From: Kitasatospora arboriphila
Lineage (GTDB): Bacteria > Actinomycetota > Actinomycetes > Mycobacteriales > Mycobacteriaceae
Length of the DNA: 64,000 nt
Direction: 5' to 3'
Assembly (NCBI RefSeq): GCF_000717275.1
Contig: NZ_JNYV01000009.1
Coordinates: forward strand, 1 to 64,000
Position 1 is the first letter of the stretch. Every line of letters begins with the position of its first letter. Positions 37,872-47,150 of the stretch are shown here, piece after piece. Below the pieces are notes generated by a model that saw only the letters and a program-made list of their open reading frames with translations, had not been told where the DNA came from and did not search any database. A program made the position numbers and the translations under genes.

Positions 37872-38912
37872 ATGCGGTGGGAAGGGCAGTTGCTGGACGC
37901 CGGAGACGAGAAAGAGGCGAGCGATCCGTCTCCGGCGCTGCCCGGCCTGAGTCGCGCCGGGCTGGTCCGGTCGGTGCGCACCCCCGACTTCGACGGGGTC
38001 ACGTTCCACGAGGTGCTGTGCAAGAGCGCGCTGAACAAGGTTCCGGAGAGTTCGCAGGTACCGTTTCGCTGGACCATCAACCCCACCAGGGGCTGCCTCC
38101 ATCAATGTGTCTACTGTTTCGCGCGAACCACCCACGAATACCTCGATCTCGATGCCGGCCGGGACTTCGACACCCAGATAGTGGTCAAGGTGAATGTCGC
38201 GGCAGTGCTGCGAAAAGAGTTGATGCGCAAGAGTTGGAAGCGTGAGCCCGTGGCTCTGGGAACCAACACCGACCCCTACCACCGGGCTGAGGGCAGGTAC
38301 CGGCTGATGCCCGGCATCATTCGCGCGCTCGCCGATTCGGGTACGCCGATGTCGATCCTCACCAAGGGCACGCTGCTGCGTCGCGATCTCAAACTCCTTG
38401 CGGCAGCGGCCAAATCGGTGCCGGTGTCGGTGGGCGTCTCCCTGGCGCTGCTCGACGAGACCCTGTGCAAACAGGTCGAACCCGGCACGCCGTCGGCCCG
38501 TGCACGCCTCGATCTGATCGAGGCTGTCCGTGAGGCCGGGCTGGACTGCCACGTGATGGCCTCACCCATCCTGCCCATGCTCAGCGATTCGCGCGCAGAC
38601 CTCGACAACCTGTTCGCACACCTGGCACAGGTGGGTGCAACGTCGGTCACCGCGTTTCCACTACACCTACGCGGATCCACCCGTGGCTGGTACATGTCGT
38701 GGCTCGCCGAGCACCATCCTGCCCTGGTCGGCAAGTACCGCCGGCTCTACGGTCACGGCGCCTACGTGGCCCCGGAATACCGAACGTGGTTGCGCGACAG
38801 GGTTGATCCGATGCTCGAGCACCACGGTCTCAGCGGCGACCGGCAGCCCGGACTGCGCGAGGCGGTGCGCGAGGCTGCGGCCGTCGAGACCCCGCAGCCA
38901 ACGCTGTTCTGA
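37872..38912 (+). CDS. Radical SAM protein (Rv2578c-like, SplB-related)
   Basis: 346 aa. The 4Fe-4S cluster motif is C75-x3-C79-x2-C82 (CLHQCVYC) within TINPTRGC, followed by GTNTDPYHRAEGRY, close to the spore-photoproduct-lyase branch. I recall the mycobacterial counterpart Rv2578c as a member of the LexA regulon. The LexA box in the promoter supports a role in DNA damage, but the substrate is unknown. ATG 37872 fits a leaderless start. Confidence 0.88.
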   Translation: MRWEGQLLDAGDEKEASDPSPALPGLSRAGLVRSVRTPDFDGVTFHEVLCKSALNKVPESSQVPFRWTINPTRGCLHQCVYCFARTTHEYLDLDAGRDFDTQIVVKVNVAAVLRKELMRKSWKREPVALGTNTDPYHRAEGRYRLMPGIIRALADSGTPMSILTKGTLLRRDLKLLAAAAKSVPVSVGVSLALLDETLCKQVEPGTPSARARLDLIEAVREAGLDCHVMASPILPMLSDSRADLDNLFAHLAQVGATSVTAFPLHLRGSTRGWYMSWLAEHHPALVGKYRRLYGHGAYVAPEYRTWLRDRVDPMLEHHGLSGDRQPGLREAVREAAAVETPQPTLF

Positions 38913-38958
38913 ACGAAATCGGTCCCGGAGGTTCCGCGGAGCCGGGGTCGGACTCGGC

Positions 38959-39675
38959 TCACGACAACGTCGCGGTGACCTTCTCGCTGCTTGCTCGGGC
39001 GGCCATTTTCTCCAGGTCCGGATTGGCAACCTGCACAAGGGAACCGCCGGCCACCAGGGTGGCGAGCAGGTTGACCACGAGGTTGTCGGCGCTGTCCCAG
39101 TGCCGGCTCGACATGATGCGCGAGCCGGCGACGATGCCGGCCTCGGCGGCGAAGATGGTCGCTTCGGTGATCACGTCGTCGACCGTGCGGTCGTCGAGAG
39201 CGAGATCACCGGGTCCACCGGGCCGGAACTGGTCCCCGTGCACGCGCACCGAGGCCGAGTAGTCGGTGAGCCCGATCGGCAGGTCACGCAACGGCATACC
39301 GAACGGATCGAGTGAGACGACGGCGATCTCCGGCGCACCTTCTACCCGCTCGAGCGACGCCATCGAGCAGAACGCAAGTGCCGCATCGTCGGAGTAGCCC
39401 ACCCGTACGTGCAGACCGGCCCACCAGGCGCCGAGTAGAACCGCGGCGCTTTGCCAGTGCGCGGGCAGGTCGACCGCCACCACATCACCCGGCATCAGCC
39501 CGAACTCGTCGCGCACGAGGTTGGCCGTCTTGGCTGCCCAGTTCGCCGCGGTGATGGCGGAGAGTTCGGTGCGCTCGCCGGTCGCGTCGTCGTAGTAGGT
39601 GATCAGAGGCTGCGAGCCGTCGCTGGACAACGCCGGGTTCAGCGCGGCATCGGTGAGAGTGGTCAATTCACGCAC
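38959..39675 (-). CDS. TIGR03089 family protein (partial AMP-ligase fold)
   Basis: 238 aa. Resembles only the N-terminal part of AMP-forming acyl-CoA ligases (LITYYDDATGERTELSA, then GDVVAVDLPAHWQSAAVLLGAWWAG), without the ATP-binding P-loop or C-terminal lid. This short form is typical of the TIGR03089 family and is not a truncation unique to this genome. Function unknown. GTG 39675 overlaps the end of the LytR-CpsA-Psr gene, so the two are co-translated. Confidence 0.83.
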   Translation of the reverse strand: MRELTTLTDAALNPALSSDGSQPLITYYDDATGERTELSAITAANWAAKTANLVRDEFGLMPGDVVAVDLPAHWQSAAVLLGAWWAGLHVRVGYSDDAALAFCSMASLERVEGAPEIAVVSLDPFGMPLRDLPIGLTDYSASVRVHGDQFRPGGPGDLALDDRTVDDVITEATIFAAEAGIVAGSRIMSSRHWDSADNLVVNLLATLVAGGSLVQVANPDLEKMAARASSEKVTATLS

Positions 39676-41504
39676 TCCGGTCCGGTGCCGCCGGCGGTGA
39701 TCGCCGGAGCCGGTGCGGGCGTTGTCGCCTCGGTGCTCTGGCTGTCCTGTTGACCGTCGTCGACGATCGAGCCCGGACCGCTGTAGGTGTCGGTGAGAAT
39801 CACCCGAACCGTGTTCGGTGCCAATGTCTTGTCCTCTTTCACGGGTAGTCCGCCGAGTTGGCCTGCAACGGCTTTCGCCCCGGCGTCGTCGGTCGCAGCG
39901 GCAAGCACGGTGCTGTCGGTGGACGGGTTGGTGGCGTTGCCGGTCTCGCCGGTCCGGAACCCCTTGGATGCGACGATCTTCGACACATTGGTGGCCAGAC
40001 CGTCGACGCTGCCCGAGTTGATCACGTCCACCGTGTACTGGCTCGGCACGAACTTCTTCTCGCCCGTACCGTTCTTCTCTCCGAGCAACCCATCGGTGAA
40101 TGCCTTGACGGCCGCCGGGTCCACCTCGACCACGCTCTGGGTGCCGTCGTCGCTCCAGCCTTGCTCGGTGACCACCGGGATCGTCGCGAACTGCACACGT
40201 CCGCCGGACAGATCCTTGAGCTGCTCCACGAACTTGATGATGTCCCAGTCCTGGTCGATCACCACCGAACGTGACACCGCGTTCTCGAGATCGCCGAGTT
40301 TGCCGGGGTTGGACAAAGTGCCTGCCGACAGCACCTTCTGGGCCAACGACGCCATGAAGACCTGCTGCCGCACGATGCGGTCGAGGTCGCCGCGGGGCAG
40401 ATCGTGGCGTTGCCGAACAAAACTCAGTGCCTCTGGTCCATCGAGTGTCTGGCGGCCGGCGGGGAAGTCCGCGCCGGAAAACGGTTCGGAGACCGGCGCC
40501 TTGAGGCACACGTCCACACCGCCCACCGCGTCGGTGAGCAGGACGAAGCCGAGCAGCCCCACCTCGGCATAGTGGTCGACCTCCACACCCGTCAGGTCGG
40601 CAACCGTGGTGATGAGTGCGTCGCGTCCCGCCTGGACGGACTTCTTGTCGGCCTGCTCGAGATCCATCCCGTCGTTGACCAGGGCCTCGCGCCGGGCTTC
40701 TTTGGATGAGCCGTACGCCGAGTTGATCTTGGTCTTCCCGATGCCGGGCACCTCGACGTATGAGTCGCGGGGGATCGACATGGCCGTTGCGGAGGACCCG
40801 TCGTTCGGGATGCGGATCAACAAGATGGTGTCGGTGTTGGTCGCCACCTCGTCAGCGGAGTGCAGCTGGGCCAGTTCTTTGTCCGACAGCGGGTTGCCCT
40901 GGGCATCGGTTCGCGAGTCGGTGCCGACCATGAGGATGTCGACGGCTCCGTCCTTACCGCTGCCCAGGCTCAGGCCACCCAGCTTGGTGATGCTGTTCTC
41001 CAGGTCGGTCATCTGGTTCCACGCATATCCGGTGGCGATCAGCACCAACACCGAGACGCCCGCCGCGATGATGCGCGTCAACGGTCGCCCAGAGTGTGCC
41101 GGAGTGGGGGAGGCCGGCGCCGGTTCACGCGGCGGTCGCCCGCCCGCGTCGGTGCGGGACCTCGGTGTCCGACCCGGTTGATCTCGGCGCTCTGACCGTG
41201 CGGCCCGTGTACTCGACGGGGAGGCGCCGTCTCCGCGCCTGGGGCGGGGCGCGTCGGGGGGCAGGGGATCACGCGGCACCCGTCGGCGTGAGGTCTCATC
41301 GGCTCGAGGTCTACGGGGAACGTCCGACTCGGTGCCGCGGGGACGTCGCCGTCCGCCGGTGGGACCCTCACCTGGAAGGGGCCGCTGATGACGGCCGCCG
41401 GTGGAGTTGGGGCGTCGCCCGCCTGACGGTCGATCCGAAGATGGACGGTCCACGGCGGTGAGCGCTCCTAACGGGTAGTGGACGGATGGCATCGGATGGA
41501 GCAC
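39663..41504 (-). CDS. LytR-CpsA-Psr family ligase with LytR_C domain
   Basis: 613 aa. N-terminal 140 residues are very rich in Arg, Pro and Ser (cytosolic), then one membrane segment (IIAAGVSVLVLIATGYAW), the LCP catalytic domain (ILMVGTDSRTD, SIPRDSYVEVPG, KINSAYG, SFVRQRHDLPRGDLDRIVRQQ) and a C-terminal LytR_C domain. LCP enzymes attach arabinogalactan to peptidoglycan in these bacteria. Its position next to rmlD-wbbL, which make the linker rhamnose and attach it, fits this role. GTG 41504 has a weak GGTGA site; ATG 41492 is possible. Confidence 0.92.
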   Translation of the reverse strand: MLHPMPSVHYPLGALTAVDRPSSDRPSGGRRPNSTGGRHQRPLPGEGPTGGRRRPRGTESDVPRRPRADETSRRRVPRDPLPPDAPRPRRGDGASPSSTRAARSERRDQPGRTPRSRTDAGGRPPREPAPASPTPAHSGRPLTRIIAAGVSVLVLIATGYAWNQMTDLENSITKLGGLSLGSGKDGAVDILMVGTDSRTDAQGNPLSDKELAQLHSADEVATNTDTILLIRIPNDGSSATAMSIPRDSYVEVPGIGKTKINSAYGSSKEARREALVNDGMDLEQADKKSVQAGRDALITTVADLTGVEVDHYAEVGLLGFVLLTDAVGGVDVCLKAPVSEPFSGADFPAGRQTLDGPEALSFVRQRHDLPRGDLDRIVRQQVFMASLAQKVLSAGTLSNPGKLGDLENAVSRSVVIDQDWDIIKFVEQLKDLSGGRVQFATIPVVTEQGWSDDGTQSVVEVDPAAVKAFTDGLLGEKNGTGEKKFVPSQYTVDVINSGSVDGLATNVSKIVASKGFRTGETGNATNPSTDSTVLAAATDDAGAKAVAGQLGGLPVKEDKTLAPNTVRVILTDTYSGPGSIVDDGQQDSQSTEATTPAPAPAITAGGTGPECVN

Positions 41505-41676
41505 GCCGCATCACCGGGAGAGTGCACCTGTTGAAGTATTGGCAATGTTACGTGCGAATCCGCCTCCGCTCTGGGATGCCGGAAGCGGCGTGTACCGGAC
41601 CGTCGTGACGCGCAGCGGGTGTGAATCTCGCCGTGCGAATGGCAGAGCACCTACGCAACCGGACATGATGGACCCC

Positions 41677-42555
41677 ATGGGTACAGGTGTGCGCTCTGTC
41701 ATCGTGACCGGCGCCGGGGGGCAGTTGGGCAAACAGTTGAGTACGCGCGCCGAGGGCGCGGTACGTGCGTTGACGTCGGCGGATCTGGACATCACCGACG
41801 AGGAGTCGGTGCAGTCGGTACTCGGCGACATCGGCCCGGGGGACGTGGTGATCAACTGCGCGGCCTACACCGCTGTCGATGCCGCCGAAGACGACCGGGA
41901 GACCGCGATGGCGGTCAACGGCCAGGGACCCGGCCACATCGCCCGACTCACCGCCCGTACGGGCGCGCACCTCGTCCACATCTCGACCGACTACGTCTTC
42001 ACGGGGGTTGCGTCGGGCCCGCTCGAACCGGACGACCCCACCGGCCCGGCCTCGGTCTACGGCATCAGCAAACTCGCGGGCGAGAAGGCGGTGCGGTCCG
42101 CGGATGCCGGCGCCACGATTGTTCGCACCGCATGGGTGTACACCGGCATGCCCGACTCGTCGGACTTCGTCAGCACGATGCGCCGACTGGAATCGCAGCG
42201 CGACACCGTCTCGGTGGTCACCGATCAGGTCGGTTCCCCGACGTATTCCGCCGATCTGGCCGACGGGCTGCTCGAGCTGTCCGAACAGGTGGTCCATGGC
42301 GACTCGGGGGCCCGGGGAGCGACCCTGCACGCATCGAACGCCGGCAGCTGTAGCTGGTTCGATCTGGCGCAGGCCGTCTTCGCGGAGATCGGCGCCGAGC
42401 CGGCCCGGGTCCTGCCCACCACCTCGGCCGATTTTCCTCGGCCCGCACCCCGCCCCGCGTATTCGGTGTTGTCGGGACGGGCGTGGCAGGAAGCCGGTCT
42501 CACCCCGCTTCGAGAGTGGCGCTCGGCGTTGTCTGCGGCGCTACACGTCCGGTGA
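41677..42555 (+). CDS. rmlD: dTDP-4-dehydrorhamnose reductase
   Basis: 292 aa. Rossmann motif VTGAGGQLG, STDYVF and the catalytic YGISK. Last step of dTDP-L-rhamnose synthesis; rhamnose is needed for the arabinogalactan linker and perhaps for the GPL-type glycosyltransferases at 15-18 kb. ATG 41677 agrees with homology; ATG 41665 in frame is possible. Followed by wbbL. Confidence 0.93.
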   Translation: MGTGVRSVIVTGAGGQLGKQLSTRAEGAVRALTSADLDITDEESVQSVLGDIGPGDVVINCAAYTAVDAAEDDRETAMAVNGQGPGHIARLTARTGAHLVHISTDYVFTGVASGPLEPDDPTGPASVYGISKLAGEKAVRSADAGATIVRTAWVYTGMPDSSDFVSTMRRLESQRDTVSVVTDQVGSPTYSADLADGLLELSEQVVHGDSGARGATLHASNAGSCSWFDLAQAVFAEIGAEPARVLPTTSADFPRPAPRPAYSVLSGRAWQEAGLTPLREWRSALSAALHVR

Positions 42556-42608
42556 GCTCGGACGACGGACTGTCCCACGGGGTGCCCGGCGACCCAGTGG
42601 TCTCCGGT

Positions 42609-42614
42609 TACGCT
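42609..42614 (+). promoter_or_regulatory. -10 box TACGCT of wbbL (leaderless)
   Basis: TACGCT, 6 nt, then GTG 42621. Confidence 0.45.
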
Positions 42615-42620
42615 GAGCCG

Positions 42621-43538
42621 GTGACGACTGAGCCGGTTCCCGAGCGATTCGCAGTGGTGACGGTGACGTACTCGTCAGGCGAGTATCTGTCCCGTTTCAT
42701 CCAGACGCTCGAACACGCATCGACCACCCTTCCGACGGTGATCCTCGCCGACAACGGTTCCGATGACGGCGCCCCTGAGGCGGCGGCGGAGAAGTACGAC
42801 CACGTGTTGCTGCTGCACACGGGCGGAAACATCGGCTACGGCGGCGCGGTCAACCGTGCGGTGGCCGAGATCGACCCCTCCATCGAGTTCGTGGTGGTTG
42901 CCAATCCCGATGTCGAATGGGGTCCCGGTTCCATCGATCAACTCCTCGAGGCAGCAGAGCGATGGCCGCAGGCCGGGGCACTGGGACCGCTGATCCACGA
43001 GCCCGACGGCAGCATCTATCCGTCGGCCCGCCGGGTGCCCGACATCGTGTCGGGGACAGGGCACGCTGTCCTCGGAACGGTCTGGAAGTCCAACCCGTGG
43101 ACTGCCGCCTACCGGCAGGCTGATGAGGACATTTCCGAACGGCCGGTCGGGTGGCTGTCCGGGTCATGTCTGCTGCTCCGTCGTCGCGCGTTCGATGCCA
43201 TCGACGGATTCGACTCGCGCTACTTCATGTACATGGAGGACGTGGACCTCGGCGATCGGCTCGGCCGCGCCGGCTGGCTCAATGTCTACGTGCCAGACGC
43301 GGAGGTCCTGCATGCCAAGGGGCATGCCGCCGGCCGCAATCCCGAGCTGATGCTCCCCGCGCACCACCGCAGTGCCTACCGATTCCAGGCCGACCGTCAC
43401 CCGCATTGGTGGCAAGCACCTCTGCGGCTCGCACTGCGCGCCGGTCTCGGCGCGCGCTCGGCGGTTGTCGTGGCTGCGGCCAAACGAGCTCAACGACGTG
43501 AGAAGTCCCCAACCGGATCGGCGAAAGGTACTCCGTGA
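42621..43538 (+). CDS. wbbL: Rhamnosyltransferase (GT2), WbbL
   Basis: 305 aa. GT-A fold with VVTVTYSSGEYLSRFIQTL, the NxD-type donor site (VVANPDVEWG) and the EDVDLGDRLGRAG acceptor/base motif. WbbL adds rhamnose to decaprenyl-PP-GlcNAc, making the linker unit of arabinogalactan; essential in mycobacteria. GTG 42621 is chosen from the leaderless -10 box and from family length; the frame is open further upstream. Stop overlaps manB as GTGA. Confidence 0.92.
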   Translation: MTTEPVPERFAVVTVTYSSGEYLSRFIQTLEHASTTLPTVILADNGSDDGAPEAAAEKYDHVLLLHTGGNIGYGGAVNRAVAEIDPSIEFVVVANPDVEWGPGSIDQLLEAAERWPQAGALGPLIHEPDGSIYPSARRVPDIVSGTGHAVLGTVWKSNPWTAAYRQADEDISERPVGWLSGSCLLLRRRAFDAIDGFDSRYFMYMEDVDLGDRLGRAGWLNVYVPDAEVLHAKGHAAGRNPELMLPAHHRSAYRFQADRHPHWWQAPLRLALRAGLGARSAVVVAAAKRAQRREKSPTGSAKGTP

Positions 43539-44653
43539 CCACCATCGACACCGCTCAGACGACCAACGACGACCCGGCGCGGCACAGCGACGTCCAGGCG
43601 GTGATCTTGGTGGGCGGCAAGGGAACCCGCTTGCGACCACTCACCCTGTCTGCCCCCAAGCCGATGCTCCCGACCGCGGGACTGCCGTTCCTCACCCACC
43701 TCCTCGCGCGGATCAGCGCGGCGGGGATCACCAAGATCGTGCTCGGCACATCGTTCAAATCCCAGGTGTTCGAACAGTATTTCGGTGACGGATCGAAGAT
43801 GGGGTTGTCCATCACGTACGTCCACGAGTCCGAGCCCCTCGGTACCGGCGGCGGCATCCGGAACGTGCTGTCCGAGCTGACCGCGGAGAACATCCTCGTG
43901 TTCAACGGAGATGTGTTGTGCGGCACCGACGTCCGAGCGGTTCTCGACACCCACCAGACCTCCGGGGCGGAGGTGACCCTGCATCTGGTCCGGGTGGGCG
44001 ACCCACGTGCCTTCGGGTGTGTGCCGACCGACGACACCGGCCGGGTGACCGCCTTCCTCGAGAAGACCCAGGATCCCCCGACGGACCAGATCAACGCGGG
44101 CTGCTACGTCTTCAAGCGGTCGGTCATCGAGTCCATCCCGGACGATCGGCCGGTATCGGTGGAGCGCGAGGTGTTTCCACAACTCCTCGCCGACGACCAT
44201 CATGTCCAGGGCCACGTCGACTCCGGTTACTGGCGCGACATGGGAACTCCCGAGGACTTCGTGCGTGGCTCGGCCGACCTCGTCCGCGGGATCGCGCCTT
44301 CGCCGGCACTCACCGGTCCGCGCGGCGAATCGTTGGTGCACGAAGGCGCCGGCGTGGGGCCGGGTGCACTTCTGATCGGCGGCACAGTGGTCGGGCGCGG
44401 TGCGGAGATCGGCGCGGGCGCCCGTCTCGACGGCGCCGTGATCTTCGACGGAGCCGTCGTGGAGGCCGGCGCGGTGATCGAACGCAGCATCATCGGCTTC
44501 GGCGCGCGCATCGGACCCCGAGCCCTCGTCCGCGACGGTGTGATCGGTGACGGCGCCGACATCGGAGCGCGCTGTGAGTTGCTCCGTGGCGCGCGTGTGT
44601 GGCCTGGTGTGACCATCCCCGACGGTGGCCTGAGGTTCTCGACCGATGTCTGA
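43535..44653 (+). CDS. manB: Mannose-1-phosphate guanylyltransferase-like
   Basis: 372 aa. Sugar nucleotidyltransferase (AVILVGGKGTRLRPLTLSAPKPMLP) with a C-terminal left-handed beta-helix of hexapeptide repeats (about residues 265-360). The counterpart in M. tuberculosis, Rv3264c, follows wbbL in the same order and makes GDP-mannose for lipoarabinomannan and PIMs. GTG 43535 overlaps the wbbL stop. Exact nucleotide specificity is not proven by sequence. Confidence 0.88.
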   Translation: MTTIDTAQTTNDDPARHSDVQAVILVGGKGTRLRPLTLSAPKPMLPTAGLPFLTHLLARISAAGITKIVLGTSFKSQVFEQYFGDGSKMGLSITYVHESEPLGTGGGIRNVLSELTAENILVFNGDVLCGTDVRAVLDTHQTSGAEVTLHLVRVGDPRAFGCVPTDDTGRVTAFLEKTQDPPTDQINAGCYVFKRSVIESIPDDRPVSVEREVFPQLLADDHHVQGHVDSGYWRDMGTPEDFVRGSADLVRGIAPSPALTGPRGESLVHEGAGVGPGALLIGGTVVGRGAEIGAGARLDGAVIFDGAVVEAGAVIERSIIGFGARIGPRALVRDGVIGDGADIGARCELLRGARVWPGVTIPDGGLRFSTDV

Positions 44654-45434
44654 GACGTCTCCCAGCTTCAAACGCTTTGTCGCCATAGGAGATTCGTTCG
44701 CCGAGGGCGTGGGAGACGTCGAACCCCGTTGCCCGAACGGGGTGCGCGGCTGGGCCGATCGGGTCGCGGAGGTGATGGCCAGGGAGGACCCCGAGTTCCG
44801 GTACGCGAATCTGGCGATCCGCGGACGGCTGCTGCCCGCGGTACTCGGTGAACAACTCGAGCCCGCCCTGGCGATGAAACCGGACCTGGCGACCATCTGC
44901 GCAGGGGCCAACGATCTGCTTCGTCCCAGCGTCGACATCGACGCGTTGATCGAGTCGTACGACGCGGCGGTCGGCCGGCTCCAGGACGCAGGCGCGACCG
45001 TGATCGCTTTCACCGCGTACGACACCGGCGGGAAATCCGTCTTCGGCGCACTGCGCGGCCGGTTCGCCGTCTACAACGAGTTGCTGCGCGAGGTCGTGGA
45101 GGAGCGCAACCTCGTGCTCGTCGACTTCTGGCGGATGCGGATCTTCCGCGAGCGTCGCATGTGGGAGTTCGACCGGATGCACATGTCGTCGGCCGGCCAC
45201 GTCTACATGGCGATCGAGGTGCTGCGGGCGCTGGGCATCGAACACGATCTGGTTCCGGTGGATTTCGGTCCGGCACAATTGGTTTCGCCGACCCAGCGGC
45301 GCCGCGAGGGTCGTCAGTGGACAGTCGAGTACGCGATCCCATGGGTCGGTCGTCGACTCCGTGGGGTCTCCACCGGCGACACCATCGCACCGAAGTATCC
45401 CGAGTTGACCGCGATGGCGCCCAGCGCCGACTGA
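44646..45434 (+). CDS. SGNH/GDSL-type hydrolase
   Basis: 262 aa. SGNH blocks: GDSFAEGVGD (Ser nucleophile), NLAIRGR, GANDLL and the final DRMHMSSAGHVYMA with the catalytic Asp-His. No signal peptide, so probably cytosolic. Substrate unknown; may deacylate a lipid or glycan. Overlaps the end of manB by 8 bp. It is the last gene of the first syntenic block. Confidence 0.85.
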   Translation: MSETSPSFKRFVAIGDSFAEGVGDVEPRCPNGVRGWADRVAEVMAREDPEFRYANLAIRGRLLPAVLGEQLEPALAMKPDLATICAGANDLLRPSVDIDALIESYDAAVGRLQDAGATVIAFTAYDTGGKSVFGALRGRFAVYNELLREVVEERNLVLVDFWRMRIFRERRMWEFDRMHMSSAGHVYMAIEVLRALGIEHDLVPVDFGPAQLVSPTQRRREGRQWTVEYAIPWVGRRLRGVSTGDTIAPKYPELTAMAPSAD

Positions 45435-45474
45435 CTCGGCCTCACGCGAACCCTCGGCAGGTGGGTCAGTCCGC

Positions 45475-46182
45475 TCAGCCGAGGTCCGTGCGTGCCTTGG
45501 CCGCTGCGAGCAGGCCCCGGCCGAGCGGGATCACCACCGGGAGCAGTGAGTCGTCGTCGGCGATCAGCAAGGCGCCTTCACGCGCGGCCTGGGCCGCGGG
45601 GTCGGTGCTGGCAGGATCTGTGACCGTGCCGTCGGCCGACGCGTTGTGCACGATGAGAATCCCTCCTCCCCGCAGCAGACGCAGGCCCTCGGCGACATAG
45701 CGGGGTTGATCGGTCACCGCGCCGTCGACGAACACCAGGTCGTAGCTCGCGTCGGCGAGGCGGGGGAGCACCTCGGCTGCCCGACCGTTGATCAACCGGG
45801 TCCGCGACGGACTGATCCCGGCGGTGGTGAAGGCAAGTCTCGCTGCCCGGTGGTACTCGGCCTCGGCGTCGATGGTGGTCAGGACGCCATCGGTCCGCAT
45901 GCCGTTGAGCAACCACAGCCCGCTGATACCTGCGCCGGTACCCACCTCGACAACCGCTTTCGCGTCGACCAATCGCGCTAGCAGCGACAGGGTTGCTCCG
46001 ACTGCGGGGGTGATCGCCGGCGCACCCAACTCGTCGGAACGCTCACGGGCGAGGCGCAGTGCCTCGTCTTCGACGATCGCGGCTTCGGCGTAGCGGCTCA
46101 GCACGGCCGGGTCGATGGCGGGACCGGACGCCCCGGACGGGGCGGTCGCATCTGGATCGGCGGGGGAGCTGTGGTCGGACAC
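45475..46182 (-). CDS. SAM-dependent O-methyltransferase
   Basis: 235 aa. Class I methyltransferase with [27 protein letters not shown] and a [12 protein letters not shown] strand, of the catechol-type family; counterpart of Rv1220c, which is likewise divergent from sigE. GTG 46182 lies 7 nt after TAACCT, so the transcript is probably leaderless. Acceptor unknown. Confidence 0.87.
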   Translation of the reverse strand: MSDHSSPADPDATAPSGASGPAIDPAVLSRYAEAAIVEDEALRLARERSDELGAPAITPAVGATLSLLARLVDAKAVVEVGTGAGISGLWLLNGMRTDGVLTTIDAEAEYHRAARLAFTTAGISPSRTRLINGRAAEVLPRLADASYDLVFVDGAVTDQPRYVAEGLRLLRGGGILIVHNASADGTVTDPASTDPAAQAAREGALLIADDDSLLPVVIPLGRGLLAAAKARTDLG

Positions 46183-46189
46183 AGGGTCG

Positions 46190-46195
46190 AGGTTA
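46190..46195 (-). promoter_or_regulatory. -10 box TAACCT of the methyltransferase (leaderless)
   Basis: Minus-strand TAACCT, 7 nt, GTG 46182. Confidence 0.45.
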
Positions 46196-46265
46196 GCTCC
46201 GGGGTCATCGATAGGGTCGCAGGCGCGCTGAGCAGCGATTCTGCCGCAGCGAGGGCCGCCACACT

Positions 46266-46281
46266 CTCAGGTAACACTCAG
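46266..46281 (+). promoter_or_regulatory. Tandem CTCAG repeats upstream of sigE
   Basis: CTCAG at 46266-46270 and again at 46277-46281, one helical turn apart, the spacing used by OmpR-family regulators. In M. tuberculosis, sigE is controlled by MprA from tandem sites; I cannot confirm that these match that consensus. Confidence 0.45.
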
Positions 46282-46324
46282 CCCGTTCATAGTGCCCACA
46301 CACCCCCGTCGGACAAGGTCATAG

Positions 46325-46351
46325 GGGAACAACGAGGCAGGCTTTGATGTT
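46325..46351 (+). promoter_or_regulatory. ECF-type promoter of sigE (GGGAAC-N18-GTT)
   Basis: GGGAAC at 46325-46330, 18 nt, GTT at 46349-46351, which matches the -35/-10 pattern of SigE/SigH-type sigma factors and suggests autoregulation. The -10 element covers the first possible ATG (46347), so transcripts from here can only use the later starts at 46365 or 46404. Confidence 0.55.
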
Positions 46352-47120
46352 GACCGAACTGGGTATGAATACTTCAGCGAATCAGCTAAAAGGGTGCGAA
46401 CCAATGACCGTCCAGCGACGGTCCGCGGAGAAAGTGGAGCTGGCCGTGGCTGATGTCAACCGAGACGCCGAGAACACCGGGACCGACGCTGTTGTGGGCG
46501 AGTTGGATCTCGCCCGGGAAGACGCGGTCGATGCGGTGGTGCCCGGGTCCGGGACGGCACGGTTCGATGCAACCGGTGACACGGCTCTGATGCCCGCGTG
46601 GGACGACCTGGTTCGTGAACATGCCGACCGCGTGTACCGCCTCGCCTACCGGCTTTCCGGTAATCAGCACGACGCCGAAGACCTCACCCAGGAGACATTC
46701 ATCCGGGTGTTCCGATCGCTGTCCAGTTACCGGGCCGGGACGTTCGAGGGCTGGCTGCACCGCATCACCACCAACCTGTTCCTGGATATGGTGCGTCGCC
46801 GCAACAAGATCCGCATGGAGGCATTGCCCGAGGACTACGAGCGCGTGCCGGGCAACGACCCCAATCCCGAGCAGATCTTCCACGACGCGAACCTCGACCC
46901 CGACCTCCAGACGGCCCTCGATTCGTTGGCCCCGGAGTTCCGTGCAGCGGTGGTCCTCTGCGACATCGAAGGATTGTCGTACGAGGAGATCGCCACGACG
47001 CTCGGAGTCAAACTCGGAACTGTCCGTAGCCGGATCCACCGAGGTCGCCAAGCCATCCGAGACAACCTCGCGGCCAGCGGCCACCACTCCGGTCGATCGG
47101 TCCTCGCTCACGATTTCTGA
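46347..47120 (+). CDS. sigE: ECF sigma factor SigE
   Basis: 257 aa from ATG 46347, the same length as M. tuberculosis SigE. Sigma-70 regions 2 ([32 protein letters not shown]) and 4 ([26 protein letters not shown]) are nearly the mycobacterial sequence; the N-terminal 60 residues are variable. Controls envelope stress with RseA and HtrA downstream. Other in-frame starts: ATG 46365, and ATG 46404 with AAAGGG ahead. An ECF-type promoter overlapping 46347 means that isoforms may be made from different promoters. Confidence 0.95.
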   Translation: MLTELGMNTSANQLKGCEPMTVQRRSAEKVELAVADVNRDAENTGTDAVVGELDLAREDAVDAVVPGSGTARFDATGDTALMPAWDDLVREHADRVYRLAYRLSGNQHDAEDLTQETFIRVFRSLSSYRAGTFEGWLHRITTNLFLDMVRRRNKIRMEALPEDYERVPGNDPNPEQIFHDANLDPDLQTALDSLAPEFRAAVVLCDIEGLSYEEIATTLGVKLGTVRSRIHRGRQAIRDNLAASGHHSGRSVLAHDF

Positions 47121-47150
47121 GCGCCGTCGCCGGACATCGGGCGCGTTGAA

